DNA of 64,000 nt, from positions 1,113,501-1,177,500 of the forward strand of contig CP022705.1 in NCBI GenBank assembly GCA_003491285.1. The letters are read 5' to 3'. Below, in pieces: positions 1 to 9,103 of the stretch (its first letter is position 1; the number at the start of each line of letters is the position of its first letter). The notes below the pieces were generated by a model. That model did not search any database. It was not told the origin of the DNA and saw nothing but the letters and a program-made list of their open reading frames with translations. The translations under genes and the position numbers were made by a program. The stretch is from Methanobacterium sp. BRmetb2. GTDB taxonomy: Archaea > Methanobacteriota > Methanobacteria > Methanobacteriales > Methanobacteriaceae.

Positions 1-1
1 T

Positions 2-820
2 CGAAGCGAGGACATTGCTGTAGAACAACGTCATTTAGGTTTAGTTCCGGCAGTGGAACGCGAGAATATTCTAAGTTTCATTGATAAGTGGGGAAGAGTA
101 ATTGAGGAAAATATTGATCTGGATCGGCTTTTAACAATTATGAAGGACTCCAATAAATTACCGCCGGGAAGAGAAGATACATGGCATAAAAAAAATCGTA
201 AAAAGGTTAAGATTGGAGTTGCACAAGATGAAATATTTACTTTTTATTATAAAGAGAATTTAGAGGCTTTAGAAGATAATAATGCAGAAATAGTACCATT
301 CAGTCCCTATCATCATGAAGAATTACCCGATGTGGATGCACTTTATTTTGGGGGAGGTTATCCTGAAATATTTGCCAAAGAACTGGAATCAAACCAATCC
401 ATGAGGTTATCTGTTAAAAAATTCCATGAAGATGGACGGCCCATATATGCTGAATGTGGAGGCTTAATGTATCTTACCAAATCTATAAACAATAAGAAAA
501 TGTGTAACGTTTTTAATTATGATTCTATAATGACGAAAAAGCCCCAAGCATTAAGTTATGTTATTGCTAAAACAAAAAATGATAATATTATCACTAAACA
601 AGATGAAATATTTCATGGGCACGAATTTCACTACTCTAAAATCTTATTAAAAGGTAAAAATAATTTTGCATTTGAAATCCTCAGAGGTAAAGGTATAAAA
701 GGTTCTTTAGATGGTTTAATGAGTAAAAACACGGTGGCCAGCTATGTTCATACCCACGTGGCAGCTTGTCCTCAATTTGCCCCTAATTTGGCCATAAGTG
801 CCGTGGAACTTAATGATTAA
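2..820 (+). CDS. cfbB: Ni-sirohydrochlorin / cobyrinate a,c-diamide synthase (3' part)
   Basis: The gene enters from the left edge, so its start and P-loop ATPase domain are outside the window. The reading frame is open from base 2 and begins with an RHLGLVPAVER motif typical of CbiA/CfbB proteins; the GTG at 53 lies inside the gene and is not its start. The visible part is the glutamine amidotransferase domain: GGGYPEIF, the nucleophile Cys in YAECGGLMYL (codon near 455), and the HTH motif near 749. In this family the enzyme amidates the a and c acetate side chains of the macrocycle with glutamine and ATP, for coenzyme F430 (CfbB) or cobamides (CbiA). Which substrate dominates cannot be told from this part. 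The next gene starts 33 bases downstream on the same strand. Confidence 0.88.
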   Translation, partial: RSEDIAVEQRHLGLVPAVERENILSFIDKWGRVIEENIDLDRLLTIMKDSNKLPPGREDTWHKKNRKKVKIGVAQDEIFTFYYKENLEALEDNNAEIVPFSPYHHEELPDVDALYFGGGYPEIFAKELESNQSMRLSVKKFHEDGRPIYAECGGLMYLTKSINNKKMCNVFNYDSIMTKKPQALSYVIAKTKNDNIITKQDEIFHGHEFHYSKILLKGKNNFAFEILRGKGIKGSLDGLMSKNTVASYVHTHVAACPQFAPNLAISAVELND

Positions 821-853
821 ATTTTTATTGAGATTGGAGTTATAGGTGTATTT

Positions 854-1999
854 ATGAAAATCAGAAATATTGACATTTTTTCTCCTTACATCATGATTTT
901 TGGTATACTGCTTTACCTGGCCCTGGCAGTTGTAGCTTTCAATTATAATATTAATGGTTTAGAACCATCATCAAGTTTAACTTATTACACGGTATTTTAT
1001 GGTGTAACTCTGTTTTTGGTGGGTATTTTTTTTGCAATTTATATTCAGAGGTACTTGAAAATAAAAAAATCTTCTTTGAGTTTTATAAAATTTTCTAAAA
1101 AGTTAAAACCACATATATCATTCGAAAAAATAATTTTAAGCTTGATTATAATGGGGATATTATTACAAATAGTTAACATTTATCTGGTAGGAGGTATACC
1201 CCTTTTTAGTGGTTATCTCAAAGCTAAAGCCATAACTAAAATTTGGTTTGTGTCATATTTGATATTTCTACCGTCCATTAACATATTGTTGGCTAAATTT
1301 AATAGGAAATGGTATTATCTCCTTTTTGCTGTTGGTTTACTTTTATTTGCCATTACTGGTTATCGAACTACTACCATGGCCATAATATTCAGTGTTTTTA
1401 TCACCAGTTATTATGTGTTGAATCTAAAATTTAAATACATACTAATTTTCGCCATGTTAATGTTAATAATAGGTGTATCAGTAGGTTATATTGCAGTAAA
1501 AGCAATTGAATGGCAGCAGTGGAACTTAAACCCCTTTGAATTATTTTTCTACCGTGCAGGCTACACACTGAATGTCTTGGATAGGGTTGTGGAAATGGTG
1601 GGAGCAACTAAAGGTTCCCTATTCTATTATACACTCACGGGATTTTTTGAATCTATGGATCCTAGGATTATTATTGGAGAAACTGTTTTAAAATATCGAG
1701 TATCTACTACATCTACTATATTTGGCCCAGCTTTACTGGATTTTGGCTATCTGGGCTTAGGGGTGCAGATGTTTTTGCTGGGAATTTATTTAAAATTGTT
1801 ACACACACTTCAAAAAATGAAAAAAGGAATATACACGGCATTTTATGCCATAATATTGGCTCATTCACTTATATGGATAGAAACTGGGCCTACTGATTTG
1901 GTAGTGTGGGCTTTCTTTGTAATTGGCCTACTTTTGATACTATTAAATTATACTTTAGATTCAAAATCCGAAGTGAAAACTGAAAATGGTGCTCTTTGA
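854..1999 (+). CDS. Multi-pass membrane protein, oligosaccharide repeat-unit polymerase-like
   Basis: A 381-residue protein with roughly ten hydrophobic segments from near residue 12 to the C terminus, ending in a short charged tail. Length, topology and a long loop in the second half resemble Wzy/O-antigen-polymerase-type proteins, which join lipid-linked oligosaccharide units outside the membrane. No catalytic motif is diagnostic, so function rests on overall appearance and context. The ATG follows a GGTG sequence by a normal spacing. The stop codon overlaps the next gene's ATG (TGATG), which implies translational coupling with the GT-B-like protein. Together they look like surface-polysaccharide genes placed behind a cofactor gene. 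Confidence 0.55.
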   Translation: MKIRNIDIFSPYIMIFGILLYLALAVVAFNYNINGLEPSSSLTYYTVFYGVTLFLVGIFFAIYIQRYLKIKKSSLSFIKFSKKLKPHISFEKIILSLIIMGILLQIVNIYLVGGIPLFSGYLKAKAITKIWFVSYLIFLPSINILLAKFNRKWYYLLFAVGLLLFAITGYRTTTMAIIFSVFITSYYVLNLKFKYILIFAMLMLIIGVSVGYIAVKAIEWQQWNLNPFELFFYRAGYTLNVLDRVVEMVGATKGSLFYYTLTGFFESMDPRIIIGETVLKYRVSTTSTIFGPALLDFGYLGLGVQMFLLGIYLKLLHTLQKMKKGIYTAFYAIILAHSLIWIETGPTDLVVWAFFVIGLLLILLNYTLDSKSEVKTENGAL

Positions 2000-3069
2000 T
2001 GAAAATTGCAATAGCTGCTGAAATTGCCCCTGCTAAAACTTTTATTCCGATATTAGAAAAATTAGACGCAGAAGTAATTGGTTTAACTCATGGTGATGGG
2101 GCAAGCGAATTATTAGAAGAATTTTGTTCTAGTATATACAGTATTGGGCAGGGCCGGGGAAAGGAAGCACAAAAACGATCAAATTTTAAAATTGCTTGGT
2201 TGGTTTTAAAGGATATTTTTAAAGCAGTTGGTTCATTACGAGGTCATGATATTGATCTTTTACTTACCTGTGGAAATGCAGGTGATGTGAGAAAAGGAAT
2301 TGCTGCCGCCAAAATACTGGGAATTCCCAACCTGCATATTGAACAGGATATCTATAATCCTATAGAAATGATAGCATATTCTAATCTGGTAACAGTTCCA
2401 TCAAAACAATATAAAAATCTGGTGGAAGAGAGATATGGCCTAGTGAATGTACGAGTAATTGGTGGATATCCCCAAGCTTCATATATAAAAAAAACTGCAT
2501 TGCACAATGTTGAACAGATTAAAAATATGTATAATGCGGATGATTTCCTGTTGATGGTGCTGGGAGGAGATGTTAAAAGTGAAGATTTGCCTGAAATTAT
2601 TAAAACACTTGAAAATCTCCATGAAAATATTTTAATAGCCCCATATCGTTTTGATAAAGATCATGTACTAAATCTAGTCAAATCACCCCAATTGAAAGTT
2701 TTAGATGGTTTTGTGGATCTTTTACCTATTATGAATGCCTCCTCTGGCATGATATATGGGGCGGGTATGGGCCTAACTATTGAGGCTGGAGCAATGGAAA
2801 TTCCTTCTATAAAATTGGCAGGATTTCACAGTCAACATGCCAGTATGGATCTGGCATATAAATTAGGCATACCTGTTGTAGTTGTAGAAGATATTCCAGA
2901 TGCACTTGAAAACCTTAAAAAACCAAGAGGTCAATGGTTAATTGATAATGGAGAAAAAGCAGTATCAAATGTAGTGGAACTGATTAATAACTTTGATAAT
3001 GAAAAATCCAGAAGCAGTGGTTTTTCAAGTATGAGAAAAATATGGAAAGAAAGATCAAAATTTAGATAG
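1999..3069 (+). CDS. GT-B-fold glycosyltransferase-like protein
   Basis: The ATG at 1999 overlaps the stop of the upstream gene and is preferred over the TTG three bases earlier. The 356-residue protein begins with a Rossmann-like MKIAIAAEIAPA segment. It has a central DLLLTCGNAGDVRKG motif, a second Rossmann-like half from near residue 185 (LLMVLGGDVKSEDLP) and a Gly-rich GAGMGLTIEAGA segment near residue 254 where GT-B enzymes bind the nucleotide sugar. This resembles MurG/UDP-GlcNAc 2-epimerase-like folds of archaea, but no substrate can be assigned. Coupling to the polymerase-like membrane protein suggests work on a cell-surface glycan. A long AT-rich spacer follows, so this probably ends the transcription unit. 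Confidence 0.55.
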   Translation: MKIAIAAEIAPAKTFIPILEKLDAEVIGLTHGDGASELLEEFCSSIYSIGQGRGKEAQKRSNFKIAWLVLKDIFKAVGSLRGHDIDLLLTCGNAGDVRKGIAAAKILGIPNLHIEQDIYNPIEMIAYSNLVTVPSKQYKNLVEERYGLVNVRVIGGYPQASYIKKTALHNVEQIKNMYNADDFLLMVLGGDVKSEDLPEIIKTLENLHENILIAPYRFDKDHVLNLVKSPQLKVLDGFVDLLPIMNASSGMIYGAGMGLTIEAGAMEIPSIKLAGFHSQHASMDLAYKLGIPVVVVEDIPDALENLKKPRGQWLIDNGEKAVSNVVELINNFDNEKSRSSGFSSMRKIWKERSKFR

Positions 3070-3261
3070 CTCAATTAAATGAACTTTAATAAATTTTATT
3101 TTATTTTAATTTTCATTTTAAATAGATAAATTAATTTAATTATTTAAAACTGATTTTCAACTATTTAATTGATTAAAAATCCCTGAAAAAGTTTAAAATA
3201 AGCAAATTTTACTCTTTAATAATATATTACTAATTTGTTTAATTTAAAGAATTTGTTAAAA

Positions 3262-3285
3262 TACCAGTATAAAAACTTAGCCATA
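3262..3285 (+). promoter_or_regulatory. Candidate mtd promoter (TATA-like element)
   Basis: The 273-base spacer before mtd has no ORF. It contains AGTATAAAAAC around 3266-3276, which resembles an archaeal TATA box with purine-rich sequence upstream. A start site about 25 bases downstream would leave a leader of roughly 45 bases. mtd is usually strongly expressed, in line with a dedicated promoter. The box is only inferred from sequence, and other A/T runs in the spacer could serve. Confidence 0.35.
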
Positions 3286-3342
3286 AAAAATAAAATCAAA
3301 AAATACTTATTAGATTATTAGAATAGGATTTTTGGTGATATA

Positions 3343-4173
3343 ATGGTAGTTAAAATAGGAGTTATTAAATGTGGTAATATTGGTACCTCTCCTGTAATTG
3401 ATTTATTACTCGATGAGAGGGCTGACAGACCGAATATAGACACCTGTGTAATCGGTTCTGGAGCTAAGATGAACCCAGAAGAAATTGAAAAAGCTGTACC
3501 TTTAATGCTGGAAATGGAAAGGGACTTTGTAATATTCATTAGCCCAAACCCTGGTGCTCCAGGCCCTGCTAAAGCAAGAGAATTATTATCTGCAGCAGAT
3601 GTACCTGCAATCATCATTGGTGATGCTCCAGGACTAAGAGCTAAAGACGAAATGGATGAACAAGGCTTAGGCTACATAATAGTTAAAGCAGACCCAATGA
3701 TTGGAGCTAGAAGAGAACTTCTGGACCCAACTGAAATGGCCTCATTTAACTCTGACGTAATAAAAGTATTAGCATTAACCGGAGCTTACCGAGTTGTACA
3801 AAACACCATCGACGCTGCAGTAGCTAATGTTGAAGCAGGAAGTGGTGTAGAACTTCCAAAAGTTGTTATATCTAGAGATGTTGCTATAGAAGCTGCAAAC
3901 TTTGCTAACCCATATGCTAAAGCCAAAGCAATGGCTGCATACGAAATTGCAACCACCGTAGCAAATATAGATGTTGAAGGATGTTTCATGGTACAAGACG
4001 CTGCAAAATACATACCAATCGTTGCATCAGCACACGAAATGTTAGGTACAGCAGCAAAACTTGCTATGGAAGCTCGTGAAATAGAAAAAGCTAACGACAC
4101 AGTTACCAGAACCCCACACGGTGGAGATGGTAGCACAGTTTCAAAAGTAGCTTTAATGGACAAACCACAATAA
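3343..4173 (+). CDS. mtd: F420-dependent methylenetetrahydromethanopterin dehydrogenase
   Basis: Mtd reversibly reduces methenyl-H4MPT to methylene-H4MPT with reduced F420, a core cytoplasmic step of methanogenesis from CO2. The 276-residue length and N-terminal VKIGVIKCGNIGTSPVIDLLLD are characteristic of the family, as are the FISPNPGAPGPAKARE segment near residue 67 and the C-terminal TRTPHGGDG motif. The ATG follows GGTGAT by a short spacing. Codon use is visibly more biased than in neighbours (many GCA, AAC, ACC), as expected for a highly expressed gene. It appears monocistronic, with its own promoter region upstream and a strong intrinsic terminator immediately downstream. Confidence 0.98.
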   Translation: MVVKIGVIKCGNIGTSPVIDLLLDERADRPNIDTCVIGSGAKMNPEEIEKAVPLMLEMERDFVIFISPNPGAPGPAKARELLSAADVPAIIIGDAPGLRAKDEMDEQGLGYIIVKADPMIGARRELLDPTEMASFNSDVIKVLALTGAYRVVQNTIDAAVANVEAGSGVELPKVVISRDVAIEAANFANPYAKAKAMAAYEIATTVANIDVEGCFMVQDAAKYIPIVASAHEMLGTAAKLAMEAREIEKANDTVTRTPHGGDGSTVSKVALMDKPQ

Positions 4174-4183
4174 TTTGGTTTTA

Positions 4184-4220
4184 AAGTAGTCCCCGGGACT
4201 GCTTCTTTTTTTCTTTTTTC
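4184..4220 (+). terminator. Intrinsic terminator of mtd
   Basis: Bases 4184-4192 (AAGTAGTCC) pair with 4196-4204 (GGACTGCTT) across a three-base CCG loop. This makes a nine-base-pair stem with one G-U pair. A T-rich tract runs directly on to 4220. It begins 10 bases after the mtd stop codon and is one of the clearest terminators in the window. Confidence 0.8.
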
Positions 4221-4356
4221 TAAATTAATTTTTAGATGTTTAGCTTTTTTAATCAAATATTAAAATTATTATATTTATTTAACAATTTCATAATTCTGTT
4301 TTTACGATACTACATATTTTAGTAAAATGTTTATTTTAGAAAAGCATAATTGAATC

Positions 4357-5067
4357 ATGAATTTAAAGGATATTTTACATGATGCAGGGAGATACACATG
4401 TAGTGATTGGACTAAACTACTTCTTTTAGGATTTACTTTATTATTGTTAGATTTATCAAATGAAAGTGCTAGTTATGGACTTAAAAGTCACATATTTGAT
4501 TATATATTCTTGGTATCGGGTTCAATCCTTGCTCTTGTTGAGGGAGGCTACGCATTTCGTATTGTAGAAGAAACAATTAAAGGATCTACGGAACCTCCCC
4601 ATTTTAATAGATTTTATGAATTACTAGTACACGGACTTAAACACTGGATAATGATAGTTACCTACGCCATATTCCCATCAATCATTATTATAATTGGAGT
4701 GTTGTTTGCGGTGGTTGATAGTGACATAGGGGCCCTAATAGTTATTTTAGGATTTATTTTAACTTTTCCATTCACAATACAATGGATGGGCGCACTTTTG
4801 AACATGGCCCATAATCATGGAAGTTTAAAATCAGCATATCATTTTAGAACAATTTATAAAAGAATTAGATTAATTGGGCTTAAAAGATTAACTGTTGCTT
4901 ATGTTGGGATATTTCTAGTTGCAAGTATAATAACTGTTACTTTGAGAGACAGTATGAGCTCGACCATACCTATTTTTGGAATTTTCATATTTCAACTGAT
5001 ATTAGCTCCGTTCATATTAATTTATACAACTCGGATATTGGGATTGGTTGATAAGCCCTTAAATTAG
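4357..5067 (+). CDS. DUF4013 family membrane protein
   Basis: A 236-residue integral membrane protein with about six hydrophobic segments. The stretch GGYAFRIVEETIKGSTEPPHF near residue 68 followed by ELLVHGLKHW matches the conserved loop of DUF4013 proteins, which are common in methanogens and have no known role. No Shine-Dalgarno sequence is visible before the ATG, so the transcript may be leaderless. It stands alone: mtd and its terminator lie upstream, and a convergent flavodoxin gene lies downstream. Confidence 0.75.
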   Translation: MNLKDILHDAGRYTCSDWTKLLLLGFTLLLLDLSNESASYGLKSHIFDYIFLVSGSILALVEGGYAFRIVEETIKGSTEPPHFNRFYELLVHGLKHWIMIVTYAIFPSIIIIIGVLFAVVDSDIGALIVILGFILTFPFTIQWMGALLNMAHNHGSLKSAYHFRTIYKRIRLIGLKRLTVAYVGIFLVASIITVTLRDSMSSTIPIFGIFIFQLILAPFILIYTTRILGLVDKPLN

Positions 5068-5092
5068 AATATAATTGATTAAGATTAATATT

Positions 5093-5108
5093 AGAAAACA
5101 TATTTTCT
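5093..5108. terminator. Weak AT-rich hairpin between convergent genes
   Basis: AGAAAA (5093-5098) and TTTTCT (5103-5108) form a six-base-pair stem with a four-base loop. AGAAAACA at 5093-5100 can alternatively pair with TGTTTTCT at 5123-5130. The hairpin lies between the convergent DUF4013 and flavodoxin genes, where a bidirectional terminator would be useful. Pairing is A/U-rich and weak. Confidence 0.3.
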
Positions 5109-5174
5109 CAAAACTAAGAATGTGTTTTCTTAAATATCTAAATAATTTCTTTTTGTGATAAAATAGAAATTTAT

Positions 5175-5642
5175 TTATTCAAAAAGTGAACTGAAATCTT
5201 CCACCATATTTCTCCATACGCCGCTCTTCAATTCATTTTTACCGAGTTTTACTTTACCAATAAATTCCATTCCTTTTTCTTCAAGAGCAGTTTTTATCTG
5301 ATCAGTTGCCATTTCATTCCCATTTCCGCCCATGGTTACAAGTACTGCACACTTTTTACCTTCTGTATTATGGACTTGAGTTAAATATTCCAGTGTTCCA
5401 GAAGGCGCACGGCCGGCCCAAATAGGACAACACACAAGGAGACAGTCATAATTGTCCATATCAGTTTCACAAGGCTCAATAGGAACTTTTTTTTCAAGAT
5501 ATGCGTGTACTGCTTTAATAACATACCACCTATCTTTCACAGGTTCTATTCTGGTAAAATTTGCATTAATCTTTTTTTGTAATTCTTTCGCCACAGTTAG
5601 TGTGGTCCCAGTAAAGGAGTAACACGCTATTAGAGTCTTCAT
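5175..5642 (-). CDS. Flavodoxin family protein
   Basis: A 155-residue single-domain flavodoxin-like protein. The N-terminal LIACYSFTGTTLTVAKEL loop binds the FMN phosphate, the CPIWAGRAPSGTLEYL segment near residue 73 is the second FMN loop, and VTMGGNGNEMA near residue 103 matches the third. Such proteins carry electrons in the cytoplasm, or reduce quinones or disulfides; the partner is unknown. The ATG has a good GGAGGG site nine bases upstream. It lies 72 bases downstream of hisB on the same strand and may be the last gene of the flippase-modE-ferredoxin-hisB run. Confidence 0.85.
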   Translation of the reverse strand: MKTLIACYSFTGTTLTVAKELQKKINANFTRIEPVKDRWYVIKAVHAYLEKKVPIEPCETDMDNYDCLLVCCPIWAGRAPSGTLEYLTQVHNTEGKKCAVLVTMGGNGNEMATDQIKTALEEKGMEFIGKVKLGKNELKSGVWRNMVEDFSSLFE

Positions 5643-5714
5643 TTATCTTTCCCTCCCACTTTAGCTATTTGCTTTACTTTTTCTAATTTGATATATGCAC
5701 TTTTTTGCACTAGA

Positions 5715-6293
5715 TTAGATTATACCTTTAGTACTTAAAATTGAATCGTGTTCCACACGACACGCATCTTTCATGGCCTTTGAAAAAGCTTTAAACAGAG
5801 CTTCTATTTGGTGGTGATCATTTTCTCCAGTTACATGGGCGTTAATGTTTATTTTAGCGGTGTTAGCAAAGGAATCAAAGAAGTGGGCCACGTTTTCTGT
5901 ACTTAAATCTCCAACTTTGGATTTTTTAAACTTTATATCAAGGACAGAATAACTTCTTCCACTGATATCGATGGCTACAGTGGCTAGTGCATCGTCCATA
6001 GGGACTATGGCGTGTGACATTCTTTTTATCCCTTTTTTATCTCCAATAGCCTGGTTAAATACTTCACCCATCAGGATTCCCACGTCTTCTACAGTATGGT
6101 GATCGTCAACTCCAGTGTCTCCAAAGGCTTTCACTTTAAGATCGAAAAATCCATGTCGGGCAAAAGAATCCAGCATGTGGTCGAAAAATTGAATTCCTGT
6201 ATTTAAATCAGAATTTCCTTCACCATCAATATTGAGAGTAATTTCAATGTCTGTTTCAGAGGTTGTCCTCTTCATTTTGCTTTTTCTTTTCAT
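5715..6293 (-). CDS. hisB: Imidazoleglycerol-phosphate dehydratase
   Basis: HisB removes water from imidazole glycerol phosphate to give imidazole acetol phosphate in histidine synthesis. The protein shows the two repeated metal-ligand motifs, DDHHTVEDVG near residue 65 and ENDHHQIEALFKAF near residue 160, with FFDHMLDSFARHG upstream. Length is normal for the monofunctional enzyme. Three in-frame ATGs (6302, 6293, 6275) are possible and none has a clear ribosome site; 6293 is chosen because the resulting N terminus matches archaeal HisB length. The start lies inside the ferredoxin gene (38-base overlap), so the two are probably coupled. hisG lies elsewhere in the window, so histidine genes are scattered. 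Confidence 0.95.
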   Translation of the reverse strand: MKRKSKMKRTTSETDIEITLNIDGEGNSDLNTGIQFFDHMLDSFARHGFFDLKVKAFGDTGVDDHHTVEDVGILMGEVFNQAIGDKKGIKRMSHAIVPMDDALATVAIDISGRSYSVLDIKFKKSKVGDLSTENVAHFFDSFANTAKININAHVTGENDHHQIEALFKAFSKAMKDACRVEHDSILSTKGII

Positions 6294-6492
6294 CTTTATC
6301 ATCTCTTATTACGGTTATAGCTCCTTCAGGACATTTAGATGCACATATCATACATAAATGGCAGTATTCTAAGTTAGAAACATTTGCTGTTCGATTTTTT
6401 TTATTTACTGTCCATATTTTTGGTCCTTTGGGACATTCTTGAATACAAGTACCACAGCCAGTGCATTTTTCTTGGTCTATAACGATTTTCAT
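6256..6492 (-). CDS. 4Fe-4S dicluster ferredoxin
   Basis: A 78-residue ferredoxin with two cluster motifs, CTGCGTCIQECP near residue 10 and CHLCMICASKCP near residue 44. Each gives three cysteines of one cluster plus the remote fourth. The tail after the second motif is highly charged and may be an artefact of overlap with hisB, whose start lies inside this gene. It is a soluble electron carrier; the partner is not evident. There is no clear Shine-Dalgarno sequence. Confidence 0.9.
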   Translation of the reverse strand: MKIVIDQEKCTGCGTCIQECPKGPKIWTVNKKNRTANVSNLEYCHLCMICASKCPEGAITVIRDDKDEKKKQNEEDNL

Positions 6493-6555
6493 TCAAATAC
6501 CAATTATAACTTATAACTTATAACTTTGAACTTATAATTTGATAGTCACAAATTT

Positions 6556-7251
6556 TTATAGTTTAATAACAGGTACAGACGCTGCTTTAAATCCAATAAA
6601 AACTTTTTTATCCAAATTTAGCTGCAGTTCTTCTCTTGAATGTTCAGTGATATATGCAAATAGATTGATCTTTTCAGCAAGCATTATATTTAGTCTTACC
6701 ATTTGATTTTTAATTTCCATTCCAATAATTTTCCCTTCGAACATATTTCTAACGCTAGATTCTTGGGGTTTTAGCATGATAAATATGTCTTCAGGGCTTA
6801 ATAACAATAATACTTTATCTCCTAAATTTAAATTTTCCATAAATGGTAACATCACATTAAGGCCATTTAAACTTATATTCATAACCCTATTCTTTTTATC
6901 TATATCTGAAACTTTGCCTTCTAATTCATTAAATTGAGAATGTTTTTTTAATATGATGTTAAGCTTTGCATATTCTTTAACCACTAATTTTCCCATATTT
7001 GTAAGTTCACTACTTCCCCCTCCACCTTTTCCTCCTCTTTTGGTAATAACTATTGGTTTTTCAAGATTTTTTTCAATTAATTCTATATGTTTCAAGGCAC
7101 TTCTATAGGGAATTCCACTAGTTTTTGCTGCTTTAATAATTGAGCCATAATGATCTATGCATTTTAAAAATTCGTACTTTTTATGATCCAAAACAATAGA
7201 TTTGCCCTCTATTTCCAGTTTATATTCTGGACTTTCTTTTAAGATAGTCAT
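6556..7251 (-). CDS. ModE-type transcriptional regulator with tandem MOP/TOBE domains
   Basis: The N-terminal ~105 residues form the LysR-like winged helix of ModE (CIDHYGSIIKAAKTSGIPYR, then KRGGKGGGGSSELT). Two MOP/TOBE-like segments follow, near residues 108-165 and 168-231. The second carries the typical NMFEGKI, ITEHSREEL and IGFKAASVPV pattern. ModE proteins sense molybdate or tungstate and control uptake or molybdo/tungsto-enzyme genes. No mod transport gene lies nearby, so its targets here are unknown. The ATG has GGGGAG about ten bases upstream. It lies 42 bases downstream of the flippase gene and probably shares its transcript. Confidence 0.85.
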   Translation of the reverse strand: MTILKESPEYKLEIEGKSIVLDHKKYEFLKCIDHYGSIIKAAKTSGIPYRSALKHIELIEKNLEKPIVITKRGGKGGGGSSELTNMGKLVVKEYAKLNIILKKHSQFNELEGKVSDIDKKNRVMNISLNGLNVMLPFMENLNLGDKVLLLLSPEDIFIMLKPQESSVRNMFEGKIIGMEIKNQMVRLNIMLAEKINLFAYITEHSREELQLNLDKKVFIGFKAASVPVIKL

Positions 7252-7293
7252 GATAAGACTACTCCCCTCTCAATTATAATGGTACATTTATTA

Positions 7294-8841
7294 TTATAGA
7301 CCAAACCTTTCTATAAATCTAATCAATTTTTCCAATATTCCTGTCAATGGACCTAATTTTTTAGAAACTTTTCTAAGCATTCTCAAATCTCTGGCTTCAA
7401 ATCCTTTTAAAAATGTGAGAGATAGTAAATAAACTATTGGAGCTATAATAATTGCCGCAACAAATCCTTCATAATTTTTAGGAAGCAATATTAATGGTAA
7501 ACTCATTATAATTGTTGATACTAAAATTTTAGCAAAATCAAGATAAGGAGGAGTTACTTGAGTTTTTTGGAATGTTTGCCATAATATACCAACCATAATG
7601 ACAAATGCCGCAATAGTGGTTGCCAGTGCTGCCCCAACAATTCCATACAAAGGAACCAATAAAAGGTTAAGTCCAAGGTTAATGGCTGTACCAATGAGGA
7701 GAATCATCATCGGTAATCTTGGATATCCTATTCCTTGAGATATACTTGCCGAAACCATGAATAATGTGTAGAAAGTCATACCAATAACCAGTATACTCAG
7801 TGCTTCTGCGCCCGGGACAAATTCAGAACCAAATAGTATTCCCATTAGGGGTGTTGCGAATATGGCTATACCTATACATAAAGGCAAAACCAGGAGTATA
7901 ACGTAACGATATGATTGGACAATGTAATTTTTTAATAGGCCCTTATCTTTAAGGGCGGCTGCTTCTGAAGCTGCCGGAAGTACTGCTGTTGCAACCGATA
8001 ATGAAATAACCAGGGGTAATCTGGCGATAGGATCGGCAGCAGTATAGTACCCCACGTATTTGGTGGCCATGTAAGATCCAATAACAAATGTACTTATATC
8101 ATATATGGCCATTTCAGAAAGAGCAGTTATAATAACTGGAATAGAAAATGCTAAAAGAGTTTTAATAAGTTTCAACTCATCCCAGAATCCCAACTTTTTT
8201 TCAGGCTCAGGTTCTGGTAAGTATTTCCAGAGAAACTTCCTAAATATGAGAAATGCTGCTGCTGCTGACGCAATAAATCCTATAGCAGTTCCCATAACAG
8301 CTCCTGCAGCATAAAAGCCTATAGAAACCAAAACAACAGCCATAGTTATCATGAAAACTTGTTCCACAGCACGGGTAGCTACAATATATTCCATTTTATA
8401 GAATCCCTGAAAAGCTCCTCTAAATGCCCCTACAATCACGCTGAAAGGAGTAATAAGGGCCACGGCTTGTAAAGGGTACGTTGCTAAGGGTTTGTGGAAT
8501 ACGCTGTTGGCAATCCAATCCGCAGAAAAAAACATTACCAGGCTAAAAAAGATTCCTAAAATAACCATAAACTTTAGGGACGTGAAAATCACTTGTCTTA
8601 CTTGATCATAGTCATCAAGGGCTTTATATTGGGATACATATTTTGCAATAGCTGGAGGCAGTCCTCCGGCAGATAATATCTGGAAGATGCCTTGAAAAGG
8701 TATGGTGAGTCCTAAAAGACCATAACCTTCCGGTCCTAGCAATCGGCTCATTAAAAACCTGTAGAAGTAACCGCCTACTCTGAAAAGAATGTAGCTTATC
8801 ATCATCATGAAGCTACCTCTTACTAATTTTTCACTTCCCAT
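7294..8841 (-). CDS. Lipid-linked oligosaccharide flippase (MATE/MurJ-like superfamily)
   Basis: A 515-residue protein with about 14 transmembrane segments, opening with LVRGSFMMMISYILFRVGGYFYRFLMSRLL and GPEGYGLLGLTIPFQGIFQ. This is typical of the polysaccharide-export/SpoVB/MurJ branch of the MOP superfamily, which flips undecaprenyl- or dolichyl-linked saccharides outward. In Methanobacteriales the cargo could be a pseudomurein precursor or a surface glycan; this is inference. GGTGATATAATG gives a good ribosome site. It is the first gene of a minus-strand run leading to modE, ferredoxin and hisB. Confidence 0.85.
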   Translation of the reverse strand: MGSEKLVRGSFMMMISYILFRVGGYFYRFLMSRLLGPEGYGLLGLTIPFQGIFQILSAGGLPPAIAKYVSQYKALDDYDQVRQVIFTSLKFMVILGIFFSLVMFFSADWIANSVFHKPLATYPLQAVALITPFSVIVGAFRGAFQGFYKMEYIVATRAVEQVFMITMAVVLVSIGFYAAGAVMGTAIGFIASAAAAFLIFRKFLWKYLPEPEPEKKLGFWDELKLIKTLLAFSIPVIITALSEMAIYDISTFVIGSYMATKYVGYYTAADPIARLPLVISLSVATAVLPAASEAAALKDKGLLKNYIVQSYRYVILLVLPLCIGIAIFATPLMGILFGSEFVPGAEALSILVIGMTFYTLFMVSASISQGIGYPRLPMMILLIGTAINLGLNLLLVPLYGIVGAALATTIAAFVIMVGILWQTFQKTQVTPPYLDFAKILVSTIIMSLPLILLPKNYEGFVAAIIIAPIVYLLSLTFLKGFEARDLRMLRKVSKKLGPLTGILEKLIRFIERFGL

Positions 8842-9103
8842 TATATCACCAGAACTCTCTAAGAAATTGTTGAACTAATCAAATAAGAAAATAAGCAAAC
8901 TTTAAGATTTTTGTTAACTTATGTATAAGATTAATTATTTAAAAGATTTAATATTGATTAATTTTTTAATATCAAAAAGATTAATAGAAAAATAAACCTT
9001 AAATAGTTTGTTATTTTCAGATAAATTTAAATTAAATATCTGCCATGCCATAAAATATTATTTTTAAAGACAGTTAATGAGCTGGTTTGTCCTAACTTAT
9101 TGG

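Noticed and set aside
3318..4256. Long minus-strand frames opposite mtd
   Set aside because: Codon-bias shadows of the highly expressed mtd gene.
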